A stretch of 64,000 bases of DNA from Nodosilinea sp. FACHB-131. Lineage in GTDB: Bacteria; Cyanobacteriota; Cyanobacteriia; Phormidesmidales; Phormidesmidaceae. The notes under the pieces are model-generated. The model made no database searches and was not told the origin of the DNA. It saw only the letters and a program-made list of their open reading frames with translations. Location of the stretch: the NCBI RefSeq assembly GCF_014695395.1, contig NZ_JACJOF010000023.1:62001-126000 (forward strand), in the 5' to 3' direction. This document shows, piece after piece, positions 36,101-44,102 of this stretch. How positions within the stretch are numbered: the stretch's first letter is position 1; every line of letters starts with the position of its first letter. The translations under genes and the position numbers were made by a program.

Positions 36101-36713
36101 TCACGACCACATTGTCATTTAGAGGATTGCCCTCGGCGGCAGTGACGGTCCCTACCAGGGTCAGCGCCGATCGCCCGTTGGCGGGTATCTGAATATCGCG
36201 CTCGGGCTCGACGGTGATGCTGTAAGCGGCTACCTCCGGCTGGGGCACAACCGGCCGCAGCGGCTGGGTAGGTGGCGGGTTGAGCGGCAGCTGGTCGCCA
36301 CCAAAGCGAAACTCAAACCGCTCGGAGTTTTCGCTGCGGTTGGCTAGGGGCACCCCACCCTCCCCAGGCAGAGTTTCAGGCGTAGGGAGATCGCCTGAGG
36401 GGAGGACGGTGGCGGCGGCGATCGCCGCCGTTGAATCGGCCCAGGGCTGGGCCGCAGTCGTCGCGACAACGGCCTCAGAGTTTGTCAGTGGCGACTGTGG
36501 CAGGGGTAACTCTAGCGTTTCGATGGCGCTAGGTTCGACTGCCGTGGATTCAACGACGGATTGCACCGCTGCACCTGGGCCACCAGAGATCTCCAGATCC
36601 GCTGCCGTACCCAGTTCTCCAGGGGCGGCATAGCTAGGCAACAAGAAACCGAACGATCCAGCCAGGGTTGTTAACAGGCCCAACCCCAGCGAACGAGAAG
36701 ACAGAGGCGTCAT
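33132..36713 (-). CDS. Large outer-membrane beta-barrel protein with an Ig-like domain
   Basis: This is a 1193-residue exported protein. A signal peptide (to about residue 30) is followed by a Pro/Ala-rich segment, then an invasin/Ig-like domain (about 165-285: ITVEPERDIQIPANGRSALTLVGTVTAAEGNPL). The remaining ~900 residues are alternating hydrophobic/aromatic strands typical of a very large barrel. The most distinctive segment is YPVYGDSSTTDF...DSLYLRFQRDS...YFMWGDYGTQEF, then SGYYFLSRRLVLRGSENVFIE, VDYDIDYDRGTLLFRQPV and IVVTYQVD. I have seen this pattern in outer-membrane proteins neighbouring DUF11 genes in other phyla but know no assigned function. It ends FGITAKVNQLFNRFGV plus an acidic tail rather than a classical aromatic-terminal barrel end. 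ATGA overlaps couple it to both neighbours. Confidence 0.78.
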   Translation of the reverse strand: MTPLSSRSLGLGLLTTLAGSFGFLLPSYAAPGELGTAADLEISGGPGAAVQSVVESTAVEPSAIETLELPLPQSPLTNSEAVVATTAAQPWADSTAAIAAATVLPSGDLPTPETLPGEGGVPLANRSENSERFEFRFGGDQLPLNPPPTQPLRPVVPQPEVAAYSITVEPERDIQIPANGRSALTLVGTVTAAEGNPLNDNVVVTLTSSAGEFIGADYDSDRSGFQVLARQGLFEARLRSTLDAQSVTVRAMVDSRTLRELDPTLRDGYPALEATTQVSFVTDLRPTIISGVVDFRIGRGGTNLLGSFRDFLSVDSLNQDVEVSFTTGLFATGALGDWSFTGAYNNTRGLNDRCDGNSLYRDVQACDQTYPVYGDSSTTDFLTESIDSLYLRFQRDSLAPDADPDYFMWGDYGTQEFAGESQQFTATVRELHGFKGNYTFGNGLQLTAMYGDNVRPFQRDTIAPDGTSGYYFLSRRLVLRGSENVFIEAEEFNRPGTVLERTPLYRGVDYDIDYDRGTLLFRQPVRAVDLNPLGTTLVRRIVVTYQVDDASVRGSLYAGRLQYRPQGDNGGVVGATLLNENQGAQDFTLYGFDFQWPLGDLGQVTGEYARSSFNTGATNNQGNAYRVELSATPFEGITGQAYYRSTDSGFNNTATSSFSPGQTRWGAQVQAQVGAQTRLRALVDQERNVGNAVAVQTTAIGLFQPGFNPVRGGVVDNTLTEIRAGVVQQIGSATLGVDFVNRSREDRLTNFSTDANQLVSRLNLPLTATLSALAQSEINLSAGDPLYPTRNTVGLEWAVQPGVSLRLAQQFLSGVQGPSSITSLDTIVDYQLDDNTTLTNRYSLLGGYNGITGQGAVGLNHRLTLAPGLRATFGFERIFGDAFNLTGLGQQFAQPFAVGQGASGLGLQASTVYSVGLEYTDNPDWQASGRIEYRDSPGSSNLVLGAAAAGRITDALTGLARFEMGNFANQTITDQLGDSSTLRLGLAYRNLVSDQFNGLLSYEFRNNPSSTPNSILQGVSSEAQDHTLSLEGIYAPNYRWEFYGKYGLRYSTANLAQDIGFSNSIHLAQARATYRFAYRWDVGAEVRWLGQPVVGYNETGFALEAGYYLTPDVRLGLGYSFGGASDGSFVGGGGYRSASGPYFGITAKVNQLFNRFGVQPVSPPQQQESYVDEAALINRPEADATGTAPGGEE

Positions 36714-37657
36714 GACTGCTCCTCCCCAAAGGTTGGCGTAACGGCAAAGTTCATTCGACCCAACCCACCCGGCGACAACCGCACAAAGCGGGAGGCGCTG
36801 TTTTCTTCAATGCGGTAAAGGTTGGGAGCTAAGGTGTAGCCCGGTAGGCTGTAGAGATCCAGCGTGCCAACCCGGTAGCCCGGCAGCACGTTGGCCAGTG
36901 AGAATAACCCGTCAGGGTCAGTCAAAATGCGGTTGCCATCGTCCATGAAGATGACGGCGTTGGGCACCCCAGCCTCACCGGGCTGCTGCTGCCCGTCGAA
37001 GTTTTTGTCGACAAACACCCGACCCAAAATGGTGCCACAGTCGGCCAGAATGCCAGGACGAATGGTCATTTGGTAAGCGGCGGTCACCGGTGTAAAGCCG
37101 GGGGCCGAAGCCTGGGCAATGTTCCGCCCGTTGCCGCGTACGGCGTCAGGGGTCAGCAAGACTCCGTAGGCTACAGACACCGACTCCCCAGGGCCTAAGG
37201 AGGCAAAGGTCAGGGTTAAGCTGCTGTCGGTGGTTACCGCCTGGGTAGGCTGCTGCGGAGTTGCCTGCACCGAGTTGGGCACGTAGAGCATCCCTAGGGG
37301 CAACTGGTCAGTAATGGTGAGCGGTGTGGCCGGCTGAGTCGAGAGGTTGGTGACCAGCAGTCGGTAGATCGCGACATCGCCGGGCTCGGCAGCAGCACGG
37401 TCGGCGGTTTTAGTAATTTGCAGCAGCGGCAGCTCTGGTCCTGGTGGCGGCTGGGTTGCTCCTACCTGCGTCTGGTTAGAGACGGTAGTGGCCGGCCCAT
37501 TGGGACCCACAAACTGAGCTGAAGCTTGGTTAACAAAAATCTGGCTTTGAGCCTGCGCCACCGTCGATGGCGGCACGGCATGGCTTAGAAAATAGCTTAA
37601 AACCAGGGCTAGCCAGAACAGCAGCCCCCGGTACAGTCGTCGCTGATTACGTCTCAC
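36710..37657 (-). CDS. Exported DUF11 / SdrD B-like surface protein
   Basis: This is a 315-residue protein with a signal peptide (GLLFWLALVLSYFLSHAVPPSTVAQA). A DUF11-type domain (about 78-190) reads LQITKTADRAAAEPGDVAIYRLLVTNLSTQPATPLTITDQLPLGMLYVPNSV. A C-terminal SdrD B-like/SpaA-type domain (about 210-300) reads GTILGRVFVDKNFDGQQQPGEAGVPNAVIFMDDGNRILTDPDGLFSLANVLPGYRV; its DKNFDGQ is a calcium-loop-like motif. It is the first gene of the operon, and its stop overlaps the start of the 1193-residue barrel gene by ATGA. Together they suggest a secreted domain made in step with a dedicated outer-membrane barrel. Confidence 0.82.
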   Translation of the reverse strand: MRRNQRRLYRGLLFWLALVLSYFLSHAVPPSTVAQAQSQIFVNQASAQFVGPNGPATTVSNQTQVGATQPPPGPELPLLQITKTADRAAAEPGDVAIYRLLVTNLSTQPATPLTITDQLPLGMLYVPNSVQATPQQPTQAVTTDSSLTLTFASLGPGESVSVAYGVLLTPDAVRGNGRNIAQASAPGFTPVTAAYQMTIRPGILADCGTILGRVFVDKNFDGQQQPGEAGVPNAVIFMDDGNRILTDPDGLFSLANVLPGYRVGTLDLYSLPGYTLAPNLYRIEENSASRFVRLSPGGLGRMNFAVTPTFGEEQS

Positions 37658-38000
37658 ACCACCCCTCTGAGACCACTCTTCACACCACTGGTGTTTATCT
37701 GGCTAGTCCAGAGAAACACCTCTCATCACCCCTGAATGGTTGAACAGCTAGTGTCAACAGTCGAAAGACGGACATTAGCTGTCAAATCTCGGCAAATCAT
37801 AGCAAGGTCATCCGTGAATACCACAAAGATTCCGTAAAGATTCGTAAAGGTATCCGGATTTCGCTCAGTTCGCCGCTTAATCCTTGATGCTAAAAAATCA
37901 GGCAGGTAACAAAAATGCTCTGCCGTAAATTTGAGCTAGAAGGTAGCACGAGGTTATATGGAATTTGTAAAGTCTGTTTCCACGAAGGACTGCTAAGTCT
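37658..38000. other. Divergent intergenic region ahead of the surface operon
   Basis: This 343-bp region between the surface operon and the MOSC gene must hold both promoters. Short direct repeats of the type GTAAAGATTC / GTAAAGG with an 11-bp spacing occur near 37826-37853 and could be a response-regulator site. No gene is supported. Confidence 0.45.
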
Positions 38001-38480
38001 ATGCCGCCCACCGGTCGAGTTGTCCAGATCAATATTTCGTCCGGTGGGGTGCCGAAGCTGCCGGTGCCCGCTGGCGAGGTGACTTTGGCTGGGCTAGAGG
38101 GCGATCGCCAGCGCAACCTCAAATTCCACGGTGGCCCCGATCGCGCCCTCTGCCTCTGGTCTTTGGAGGTGATTGAGCTACTGCGGCAGGAGGGGCATCC
38201 CATCGCCCCTGGCAGCGTCGGCGAAAACTTCACCCTGGCTGGCTTGAACTGGGCCAGCTTGGCTCCAGGCAGCCAGCTGTACCTGGGCAACCAAGTGCGG
38301 CTCGAAATTACCGACTATGCCGTTCCTTGCCGCACCATCATGGGGTGGTTTAGCGATCGCCGCTTTAGCCGCATCAGCCAAAAGCATCATCCTGGCAGCA
38401 GCCGGCTGTACGCACGTGTGCTCCAGGGGGGATGGGTGAGAACGGGCGATCGCGCCTCTGTGCAGACAAAGGGCGAGTGA
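38001..38480 (+). CDS. MOSC domain-containing protein
   Basis: This 159-residue protein has the MOSC features GLEGDRQRNLKFHGGPDRALCLWSLEVIELL, GSVGENFTLAGLN and ITDYAVPCRTIM, the last carrying the conserved Cys. MOSC domains handle molybdenum-cofactor sulfur or detoxify N-hydroxylated compounds (YiiM-like proteins). This is a stand-alone version without the N-terminal beta-barrel of MARC proteins. The substrate is unknown. Confidence 0.88.
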   Translation: MPPTGRVVQINISSGGVPKLPVPAGEVTLAGLEGDRQRNLKFHGGPDRALCLWSLEVIELLRQEGHPIAPGSVGENFTLAGLNWASLAPGSQLYLGNQVRLEITDYAVPCRTIMGWFSDRRFSRISQKHHPGSSRLYARVLQGGWVRTGDRASVQTKGE

Positions 38481-38609
38481 CCTAAAGCTGCAAACCAGCT
38501 TTCCCTTTACAATCATCGAAGAGGCACTATGATTTGGGGTAAGCGGAGTGCTAAACAAGCCCTGCACCCAAGCCCTCAGGCTTTACAGTTAGGTGAGTAG
38601 ACAATTGCC

Positions 38610-38852
38610 ATGACAATACCAGCGCTATCAAACGACTTTTTACTGGCGGCAGGAGCGTACGCCGGCATTGCTGGGGTCTACCTAGTGGTAATTCCCCTGG
38701 CGCTGATTTTCTACGCGCGGCAGCGCTGGTATATCGCCGGGTCGATCGAACGCACCCTGCTATACGGGCTGGTCTTTGTCTTTTTCCCCGGCATGCTGCT
38801 GTTTAGCCCCTTCTTAAACTTTCGTGCTCAGCCCCGCAACCTCAAGGCTTAG
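38610..38852 (+). CDS. ndhL: NAD(P)H-quinone oxidoreductase subunit L
   Basis: This is an 80-residue protein with two transmembrane helices (LLAAGAYAGIAGVYLVVIPLALIFYA and LLYGLVFVFFPGMLLFSPFL) joined by RQRWYIAGSIERT. It is the small NDH-1 subunit (formerly IctA) of the thylakoid cyclic electron flow and CO2-uptake complex of cyanobacteria. The DUF3007 gene follows after 6 bp and trpA next; this ndhL-DUF3007-trpA order is a familiar cyanobacterial arrangement. Confidence 0.93.
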   Translation: MTIPALSNDFLLAAGAYAGIAGVYLVVIPLALIFYARQRWYIAGSIERTLLYGLVFVFFPGMLLFSPFLNFRAQPRNLKA

Positions 38853-38858
38853 GGGGTT

Positions 38859-39164
38859 ATGCGACGGATTGACGTAATCGCCATTGGCATTGGCATATTC
38901 CTGGCTGGGGGCGGGCTGTTCCTAGGCTTTCGGCTGTTTGGCCTAGACGGCATCAACGCTGGCATTTGGAGCCAGGTGGTGATGGTGGGCGGCCTAGTGG
39001 CCTGGTTGGCCAGCTATCTGCTGCGGGTGGTCACCCACAACATGACCCTTAACCAGCAGATGGAAGACTACGAGTCGGCGGTATTGCAGCAACGCCTTGA
39101 CGAGCTCAGCCCCGAGCAGCTGGCCGCCCTGCAAGACAAGCTCGATGAAGGCAACAACGGGTGA
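38859..39164 (+). CDS. DUF3007 family membrane protein
   Basis: This is a 101-residue protein with two transmembrane segments (VIAIGIGIFLAGGGLFLGFRLF and IWSQVVMVGGLVAWLASYLLRVV). A C-terminal acidic helix follows (YESAVLQQRLDELSPEQLAALQDKLDE). This layout and the MTLNQQMEDYE stretch match DUF3007, found in cyanobacteria and plastids; plant relatives have been linked to NDH complex function. It is encoded 6 bp after ndhL and surely co-transcribed. Confidence 0.88.
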   Translation: MRRIDVIAIGIGIFLAGGGLFLGFRLFGLDGINAGIWSQVVMVGGLVAWLASYLLRVVTHNMTLNQQMEDYESAVLQQRLDELSPEQLAALQDKLDEGNNG

Positions 39165-39331
39165 GGCATGACTTGTGTTCTGCGGGGGGTTAAACCTGTG
39201 AAAGCCTTAAATCTTGCCTCTATCCCCTGAACCTTAAACCCTCAACCATAGACGTAGTGCCCCTCTTGCCCTAGAGTGCTCTATTGGGCGATTTGCTCAA
39301 TCTCTTTGGACTAAGTCTTCGGTACCCTGCC

Positions 39332-40126
39332 ATGGCCCTTGTTTCCGATCGCTTCCGTGACCTGCGAGCGCGGGGCGAATGCGCCCTGATTCCCTTTATT
39401 ACCGCTGGCGATCCTGACCTCGGTACCACCGCTGCGGCCCTGCGGGTGCTCGACCAAAATGGCGCTGACTTCATCGAGCTGGGGGTGCCCTACTCTGACC
39501 CCTTGGCCGACGGGCCGGTAATTCAAGCGGCGGCCACCCGTGCCCTGGGCCATGGCGTAACCCTTGACGCCGTCCTGGGCATGGTGAAAGCGCTGCAGCC
39601 GCCGTTGCAGGCACCGCTGATTTTGTTTACCTACTACAACCCCATCCTCAACCGGGGCATTGACCAGTTTATGGCCGATCTGGCGGCGGCTGGAGTCGCG
39701 GGCCTAGTGGTACCTGATCTGCCCCTCGAAGAGGTCGATGCGTTGTTGTCTGGGGCCGCTGCCGCCAATATTGACGTCACACTGCTGGTGGCTCCGACCT
39801 CTCCGCCCGATCGCATTCAGGCGATCGCCGCCCAAGCCCAGGGGTTTGTCTACCTGGTGAGCGTCACCGGGGTTACCGGCGTCCGCAGCGAGCTGCAAAG
39901 CCGCGTCAAAGACCTAATTGATAATCTCAAACAATCCACCGACAAGCCTGTAGGCGTTGGCTTTGGCGTCTCTGACCCCGACCAGGCCCAGCAGCTCAAG
40001 GCCTGGGGAGCCGATGGCGTAATTGTGGGCAGCGCCTTTGTCAAACGATTGGCCGCCGACACCCCTGAGGTCGCCCTGCACACCATTGCCGACTTTTGCC
40101 AAAGCCTTAAGGCCGCCCTGGTCTAG
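39332..40126 (+). CDS. trpA: Tryptophan synthase alpha subunit
   Basis: This 264-residue TIM barrel cleaves indole-3-glycerol phosphate to indole. It shows the catalytic Glu in [20 protein letters not shown] (which also supplies the Asp), [22 protein letters not shown], the phosphate loop GVGFGVSD and the C-terminal [15 protein letters not shown] start at ATG 39332 (MALVSDRF), as in homologues; the frame is open back to 39284. trpB is not in the window. Confidence 0.95.
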   Translation: MALVSDRFRDLRARGECALIPFITAGDPDLGTTAAALRVLDQNGADFIELGVPYSDPLADGPVIQAAATRALGHGVTLDAVLGMVKALQPPLQAPLILFTYYNPILNRGIDQFMADLAAAGVAGLVVPDLPLEEVDALLSGAAAANIDVTLLVAPTSPPDRIQAIAAQAQGFVYLVSVTGVTGVRSELQSRVKDLIDNLKQSTDKPVGVGFGVSDPDQAQQLKAWGADGVIVGSAFVKRLAADTPEVALHTIADFCQSLKAALV

Positions 40127-40234
40127 GCACCTAGGCGACAATTTTTGCTGGGAGCCGGGGCACTGGGGTGAAAGGTGTAAGGTTTAAGGTTTGAAGTTGG
40201 CCTTAGACCCAATACCCAATACCCCTTCCCCTAT

Positions 40235-43200
40235 CTATTCCAGCCGCCATTTCTGACCATGACTAGCCTGCAAAAAGGGGGATGCCTTCGCCGCTGGCTG
40301 GGGGTAGCCAAACAGATAACCCTGCATTTCGGTACAGCCCAGTTCGTAGAGACACAGGGTTTGATCGGCGGTCTCAACCCCCTCCGCCACCAGGTTGAGG
40401 GAAAGCCCCTTAGCCATGGCAATAATCGCGTTGACCATGGCCTGGTCAACCGAACTGTGGGGCAGGTCTTTAACAAAGGCGCGATCGATCTTGATGCCAT
40501 CGAGGGGAAACTGCTTTAGGTGGCTGAGGCAGGAGTAGCCGGTGCCAAAGTCATCCATCGAAATTTTGACGCCGAGCTGACGCAGGTCGCGCAACCGCTC
40601 AATCGAGGCAGCCATATCGGCCATGGCCGCTGTTTCAGTAATTTCTAGCTCTAGATAGGCAGGGGGCAGGCCAGTTTCATCGAGCACGGCGGTGACCACA
40701 TTGACCAAATTGGGGTGCTGAAGCTGCCGGGCCGATAGGTTGACCGCCAGGTTGACCAGGGGTAGACCCGTCCGGTGCCAGGCCATCACTTGGGTACAGG
40801 CTGTTCGCATCACCCACTCGCCAATGGGCACAATCAAGCCATTTTCCTCTGCTAGAGGAATAAATTGATTCGGAGCTACCAGCCCCAGGGTAGGGTGTTG
40901 CCACCGCAGCAGGGCCTCCATTTGCACCACTACTCCGGTGACAACATTTACCTGGGGTTGGTAGTAGAGCACGAATTCGTCGCGGCCCAGAGCGTGGTGC
41001 AGGTAGGTTTCTAGCTTTAATCGCTGGGCGGCCTCGGTGCTCAGGCTCTGGGTATAGAACTGGTAGTTGTTGCGGCCCTGCTGCTTGGCCCGATACATGG
41101 CGGCATCAGCGTTTTGCAGCAGGGTGGTCATGTCTTGGCCATCTTGGGGAAATAGGGCAATGCCAAGGCTGGCGGTGACATGCAGCTCATGGTTTTGCAG
41201 CAAAAAGGGTGGCGTGAGCTGGTCGGCAATGCGCTGGGCCACCTTGGCGGCGTCGCTGGCGGTGGTCAGGTTGGGCAAAATTAGCGTAAACTCGTCGCCC
41301 CCCCAGCGGGCGACAATGTCTTCTACCCGCAGGGCCGCGCTGATCCGTTGGGTTACCTGCTGCAACAGCAGATCGCCGACGGCGTGGCTGAGGGTGTCAT
41401 TGATGGTTTTGAAATGGTCGAGATCGAGAAAGATGACGGCGAGCATCTGCTCGGCCTGGCTGGTGCGAGCGATCGCCTGGGGCAGATGCTGGTCAAAAAA
41501 GGCTCGGTTAGGCAGCCCGGTGAGGGCATCGTGGTAGACCTGGTAGCACATCTGAGCTTCGGTCTGCTGACGCTTGAGGGCACCCCCCAAGCTGGCCGCC
41601 ACTGCCACCAAAATTGACTCGTCGCTGGCGCTCCACTCCCACTCCTGCTGACAGGCATCAAAGCCGATGTAGCCCCAGAGATGGGCATCAATGAAAATCG
41701 GCACCATCAAAATCGATAAAATGCCGTCTCTGAGCAATACCTCCTGCTCGGCGGCGGGCATGTGGCGGGTCAGGGCGCAGATCGATTGGCCCTGCTGTAA
41801 AAGGGTGTGCCAGCGCTCTAGTCCCAGGGCGCGGTAGCTCTGGTCTTGCCAGTGGGGCTCGTCAATGCCAGAGGCCGTGGCTGGGGTGGTCCACTCGTAG
41901 CGCAAGGTCATAGCCGGTTCCCCAGTAATCGATTGGGGGTGGTGGGTATAGACATAAGCGCGATCGGCGGTGGCCGCATCCCCTAAGCGGGCCAGCACCT
42001 GGGGAATGACCTGGTGCACATCGGTGGTGGTGAGCAGACACTGGCTGGCCTCGGCCACCCCTTGCAGCAGGCGATCGCGGCGCAAAATAGCCGCCTCTCC
42101 CCGCTTGCGATCGGTAATGTCTTCGACGGTGCCCTCATAGCCGATTAGCGTGTTGCGATCGTCATAGATCGCCCGCGCCGATTCTGCAATCCAGATAATC
42201 GCTCCGTCTTTGCGGTAGATTTCCGATTCAAATCCCAGTACCGCTCCACCGGCCTGAATCAGATCGGTAAACTCCTGACGGCGGCCGGGCTGCACGTAGA
42301 GCTGCTGATTGATGTCAACCATAGTCTGCATCAAATCCTGGGGCGATTCATAGCCGTAAAGCCTGGCCAGCATCGGGTTTACGGTCAAATACTGACCCTC
42401 AGGAGTGCTTTGAAACATGCCCTCAACGGCGTTTTCGAACATGCTGCGATATTTCAGCTCGGCCTGCTTCAGCGACAGCTCGGTTTGGCGACGCTCCAGG
42501 GCTAGGGCCAGGTCAGCGGTCACCACCTGAAGGAGATCAATATCGGCCTCGGCCCAGGGGCGAGCGGCAATACAGTTGCTAAACCCCATCACCCCTTGCA
42601 GTCGGTTTTGCAGGGTGAGGGGCAGCAGCAGGATCGACTTCACATTGCTCGGTGGGCTGGTGAGCAGCTGGCGCTGCAGGTCAGAAAAGTCTGATTCCAG
42701 CTGGTTGATAGTCTGCTGCTGCCGCAGCTGGGCGTGCCAATCGCTAAAGAAGGGGTCTAAAGGCAGGGTTTGAAACCGGGAGTCGCCAGCGGTAGACCCA
42801 ATGCCCGGGGCCGACCACTCTACCCGCTGGCGCAGAAAAGGGGAGTTGCCCTGGCTTCCTTGCAGCTCGTAATAGTAGACCCGGCTAGCGCCAGCTAGCT
42901 CTCCTAGGGCCGCAAAAATCGCCAAAATAGAGGGTTCTTGCCAATCCCACTGCCAGGCCAGCAGCAGGCGCTGAATCTCAGCTAGGGTCGCCAGGGTTTG
43001 TTCTCGCCGTTTGAGAGCTTGCTGGGAGGCAAGCTGCGCCGTTACGTCCTCGAAGGTGCAGAGCACCCCCATCACGGTGCCATCGGCATCGCGCATAGGC
43101 AGACGGCTACAGTTCACCCAACCTTGGCGACCATCGGGATAGGTTTGGGGCTCAATTGTCTGGAGATCAGCGACGCCCTCGGCCATCACGACGCGATCGC

Positions 43201-43966
43201 GGGCGGCTCGGTAGGCGGCTTCCTCCGCGTTTAGGTAGGGCAGAGCGGTGTCGGTGCTCCCCAGGATATCAAGCGGTGACGTCAGCCCCATGGCGGTGGC
43301 AAAAGCCTGGTTGCAGCCCAGATAACGTCCCTGGCTGTTCTTCCAAAACAGAGGTTGAGGAATACTGTCTAGCACCAGCTCCAGCAGATCTTCCCGCGCT
43401 TTTAAGGCTTGCTCCACCTGGCGCAGGGCCGCCTCCGACTGTTTCAGCGGGGTGATGTCAGTAATAAACCCTTCAATGCCGTTGACCTGGCCCTGTCTAT
43501 CAACGATGGACGATCCCTTCTCCCAAACCCATTTCTCCTCGCCGCTGCGGGTGTGGATGCGGTACTCCACCTCATAGGCCTGGCCTAAATTGACCGCCTG
43601 CTGAATTTTTGCCAATACTCGGGGCAGATCAGCAGCGTGGGTAATGGTGTTGTACGACGTTGGATAGTCTGGGCTGAGCAGCTCTTCGGGCTGGTATCCG
43701 GTCAAGGCATGGCAGCCAGCGCTGAGGTAGCGCATCGACCAGCCAGCATCGCCATCGGCCTGAAACACAATACCCGGCATCACATCGATTAGCCGCTGAG
43801 GGGCCGCTATGCCTGAAGGCAGCGCCAGAAAAGCAGTTTGCCCATCCTTGTGAGGAAAATTCAGCAGTGCCAGGGTAAGCCAGTAGAGGGCAGGGTTGGA
43901 GGCGAAAGAGCCGACCGATGGAGGAGAAACTACGGAGTTAACGCGATGGATCTCGGGGTCGTGCAT
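40235..43966 (-). CDS. PAS/GAF/GGDEF/EAL cyclic-di-GMP signalling protein
   Basis: This is a 1243-residue multidomain sensor. In order it has PAS with PAC (about 57-175), PAS (195-310), GAF (325-495), PAS with PAC (505-620), GAF (635-800), GGDEF (810-970) and EAL (985-1235). The GGDEF motif is intact at 889-893, with an inhibitory RxxD site (880-883) exactly five residues before it. The EAL motif (1017-1019), NLSARQL and DDFGTGYSCL are intact too, so both synthesis and breakdown of c-di-GMP are chemically possible. There is no transmembrane segment, so it is cytoplasmic. It stands alone, with 136 bp to the next minus-strand gene. Confidence 0.93.
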   Translation of the reverse strand: MHDPEIHRVNSVVSPPSVGSFASNPALYWLTLALLNFPHKDGQTAFLALPSGIAAPQRLIDVMPGIVFQADGDAGWSMRYLSAGCHALTGYQPEELLSPDYPTSYNTITHAADLPRVLAKIQQAVNLGQAYEVEYRIHTRSGEEKWVWEKGSSIVDRQGQVNGIEGFITDITPLKQSEAALRQVEQALKAREDLLELVLDSIPQPLFWKNSQGRYLGCNQAFATAMGLTSPLDILGSTDTALPYLNAEEAAYRAARDRVVMAEGVADLQTIEPQTYPDGRQGWVNCSRLPMRDADGTVMGVLCTFEDVTAQLASQQALKRREQTLATLAEIQRLLLAWQWDWQEPSILAIFAALGELAGASRVYYYELQGSQGNSPFLRQRVEWSAPGIGSTAGDSRFQTLPLDPFFSDWHAQLRQQQTINQLESDFSDLQRQLLTSPPSNVKSILLLPLTLQNRLQGVMGFSNCIAARPWAEADIDLLQVVTADLALALERRQTELSLKQAELKYRSMFENAVEGMFQSTPEGQYLTVNPMLARLYGYESPQDLMQTMVDINQQLYVQPGRRQEFTDLIQAGGAVLGFESEIYRKDGAIIWIAESARAIYDDRNTLIGYEGTVEDITDRKRGEAAILRRDRLLQGVAEASQCLLTTTDVHQVIPQVLARLGDAATADRAYVYTHHPQSITGEPAMTLRYEWTTPATASGIDEPHWQDQSYRALGLERWHTLLQQGQSICALTRHMPAAEQEVLLRDGILSILMVPIFIDAHLWGYIGFDACQQEWEWSASDESILVAVAASLGGALKRQQTEAQMCYQVYHDALTGLPNRAFFDQHLPQAIARTSQAEQMLAVIFLDLDHFKTINDTLSHAVGDLLLQQVTQRISAALRVEDIVARWGGDEFTLILPNLTTASDAAKVAQRIADQLTPPFLLQNHELHVTASLGIALFPQDGQDMTTLLQNADAAMYRAKQQGRNNYQFYTQSLSTEAAQRLKLETYLHHALGRDEFVLYYQPQVNVVTGVVVQMEALLRWQHPTLGLVAPNQFIPLAEENGLIVPIGEWVMRTACTQVMAWHRTGLPLVNLAVNLSARQLQHPNLVNVVTAVLDETGLPPAYLELEITETAAMADMAASIERLRDLRQLGVKISMDDFGTGYSCLSHLKQFPLDGIKIDRAFVKDLPHSSVDQAMVNAIIAMAKGLSLNLVAEGVETADQTLCLYELGCTEMQGYLFGYPQPAAKASPFLQASHGQKWRLE

Positions 43967-44102
43967 AGGTCATTGGCTTGGCTTGGCGGTTTTAGTGCCC
44001 ATGGCAGTGGTTTCAATATGCCCAAAGTCGCGCTTAAGAGTGTTGCTCAACTATACTGCACGCGCAATTTGGCCACCGCAGGCCAAAATTAACTGCTTTT
44101 GA

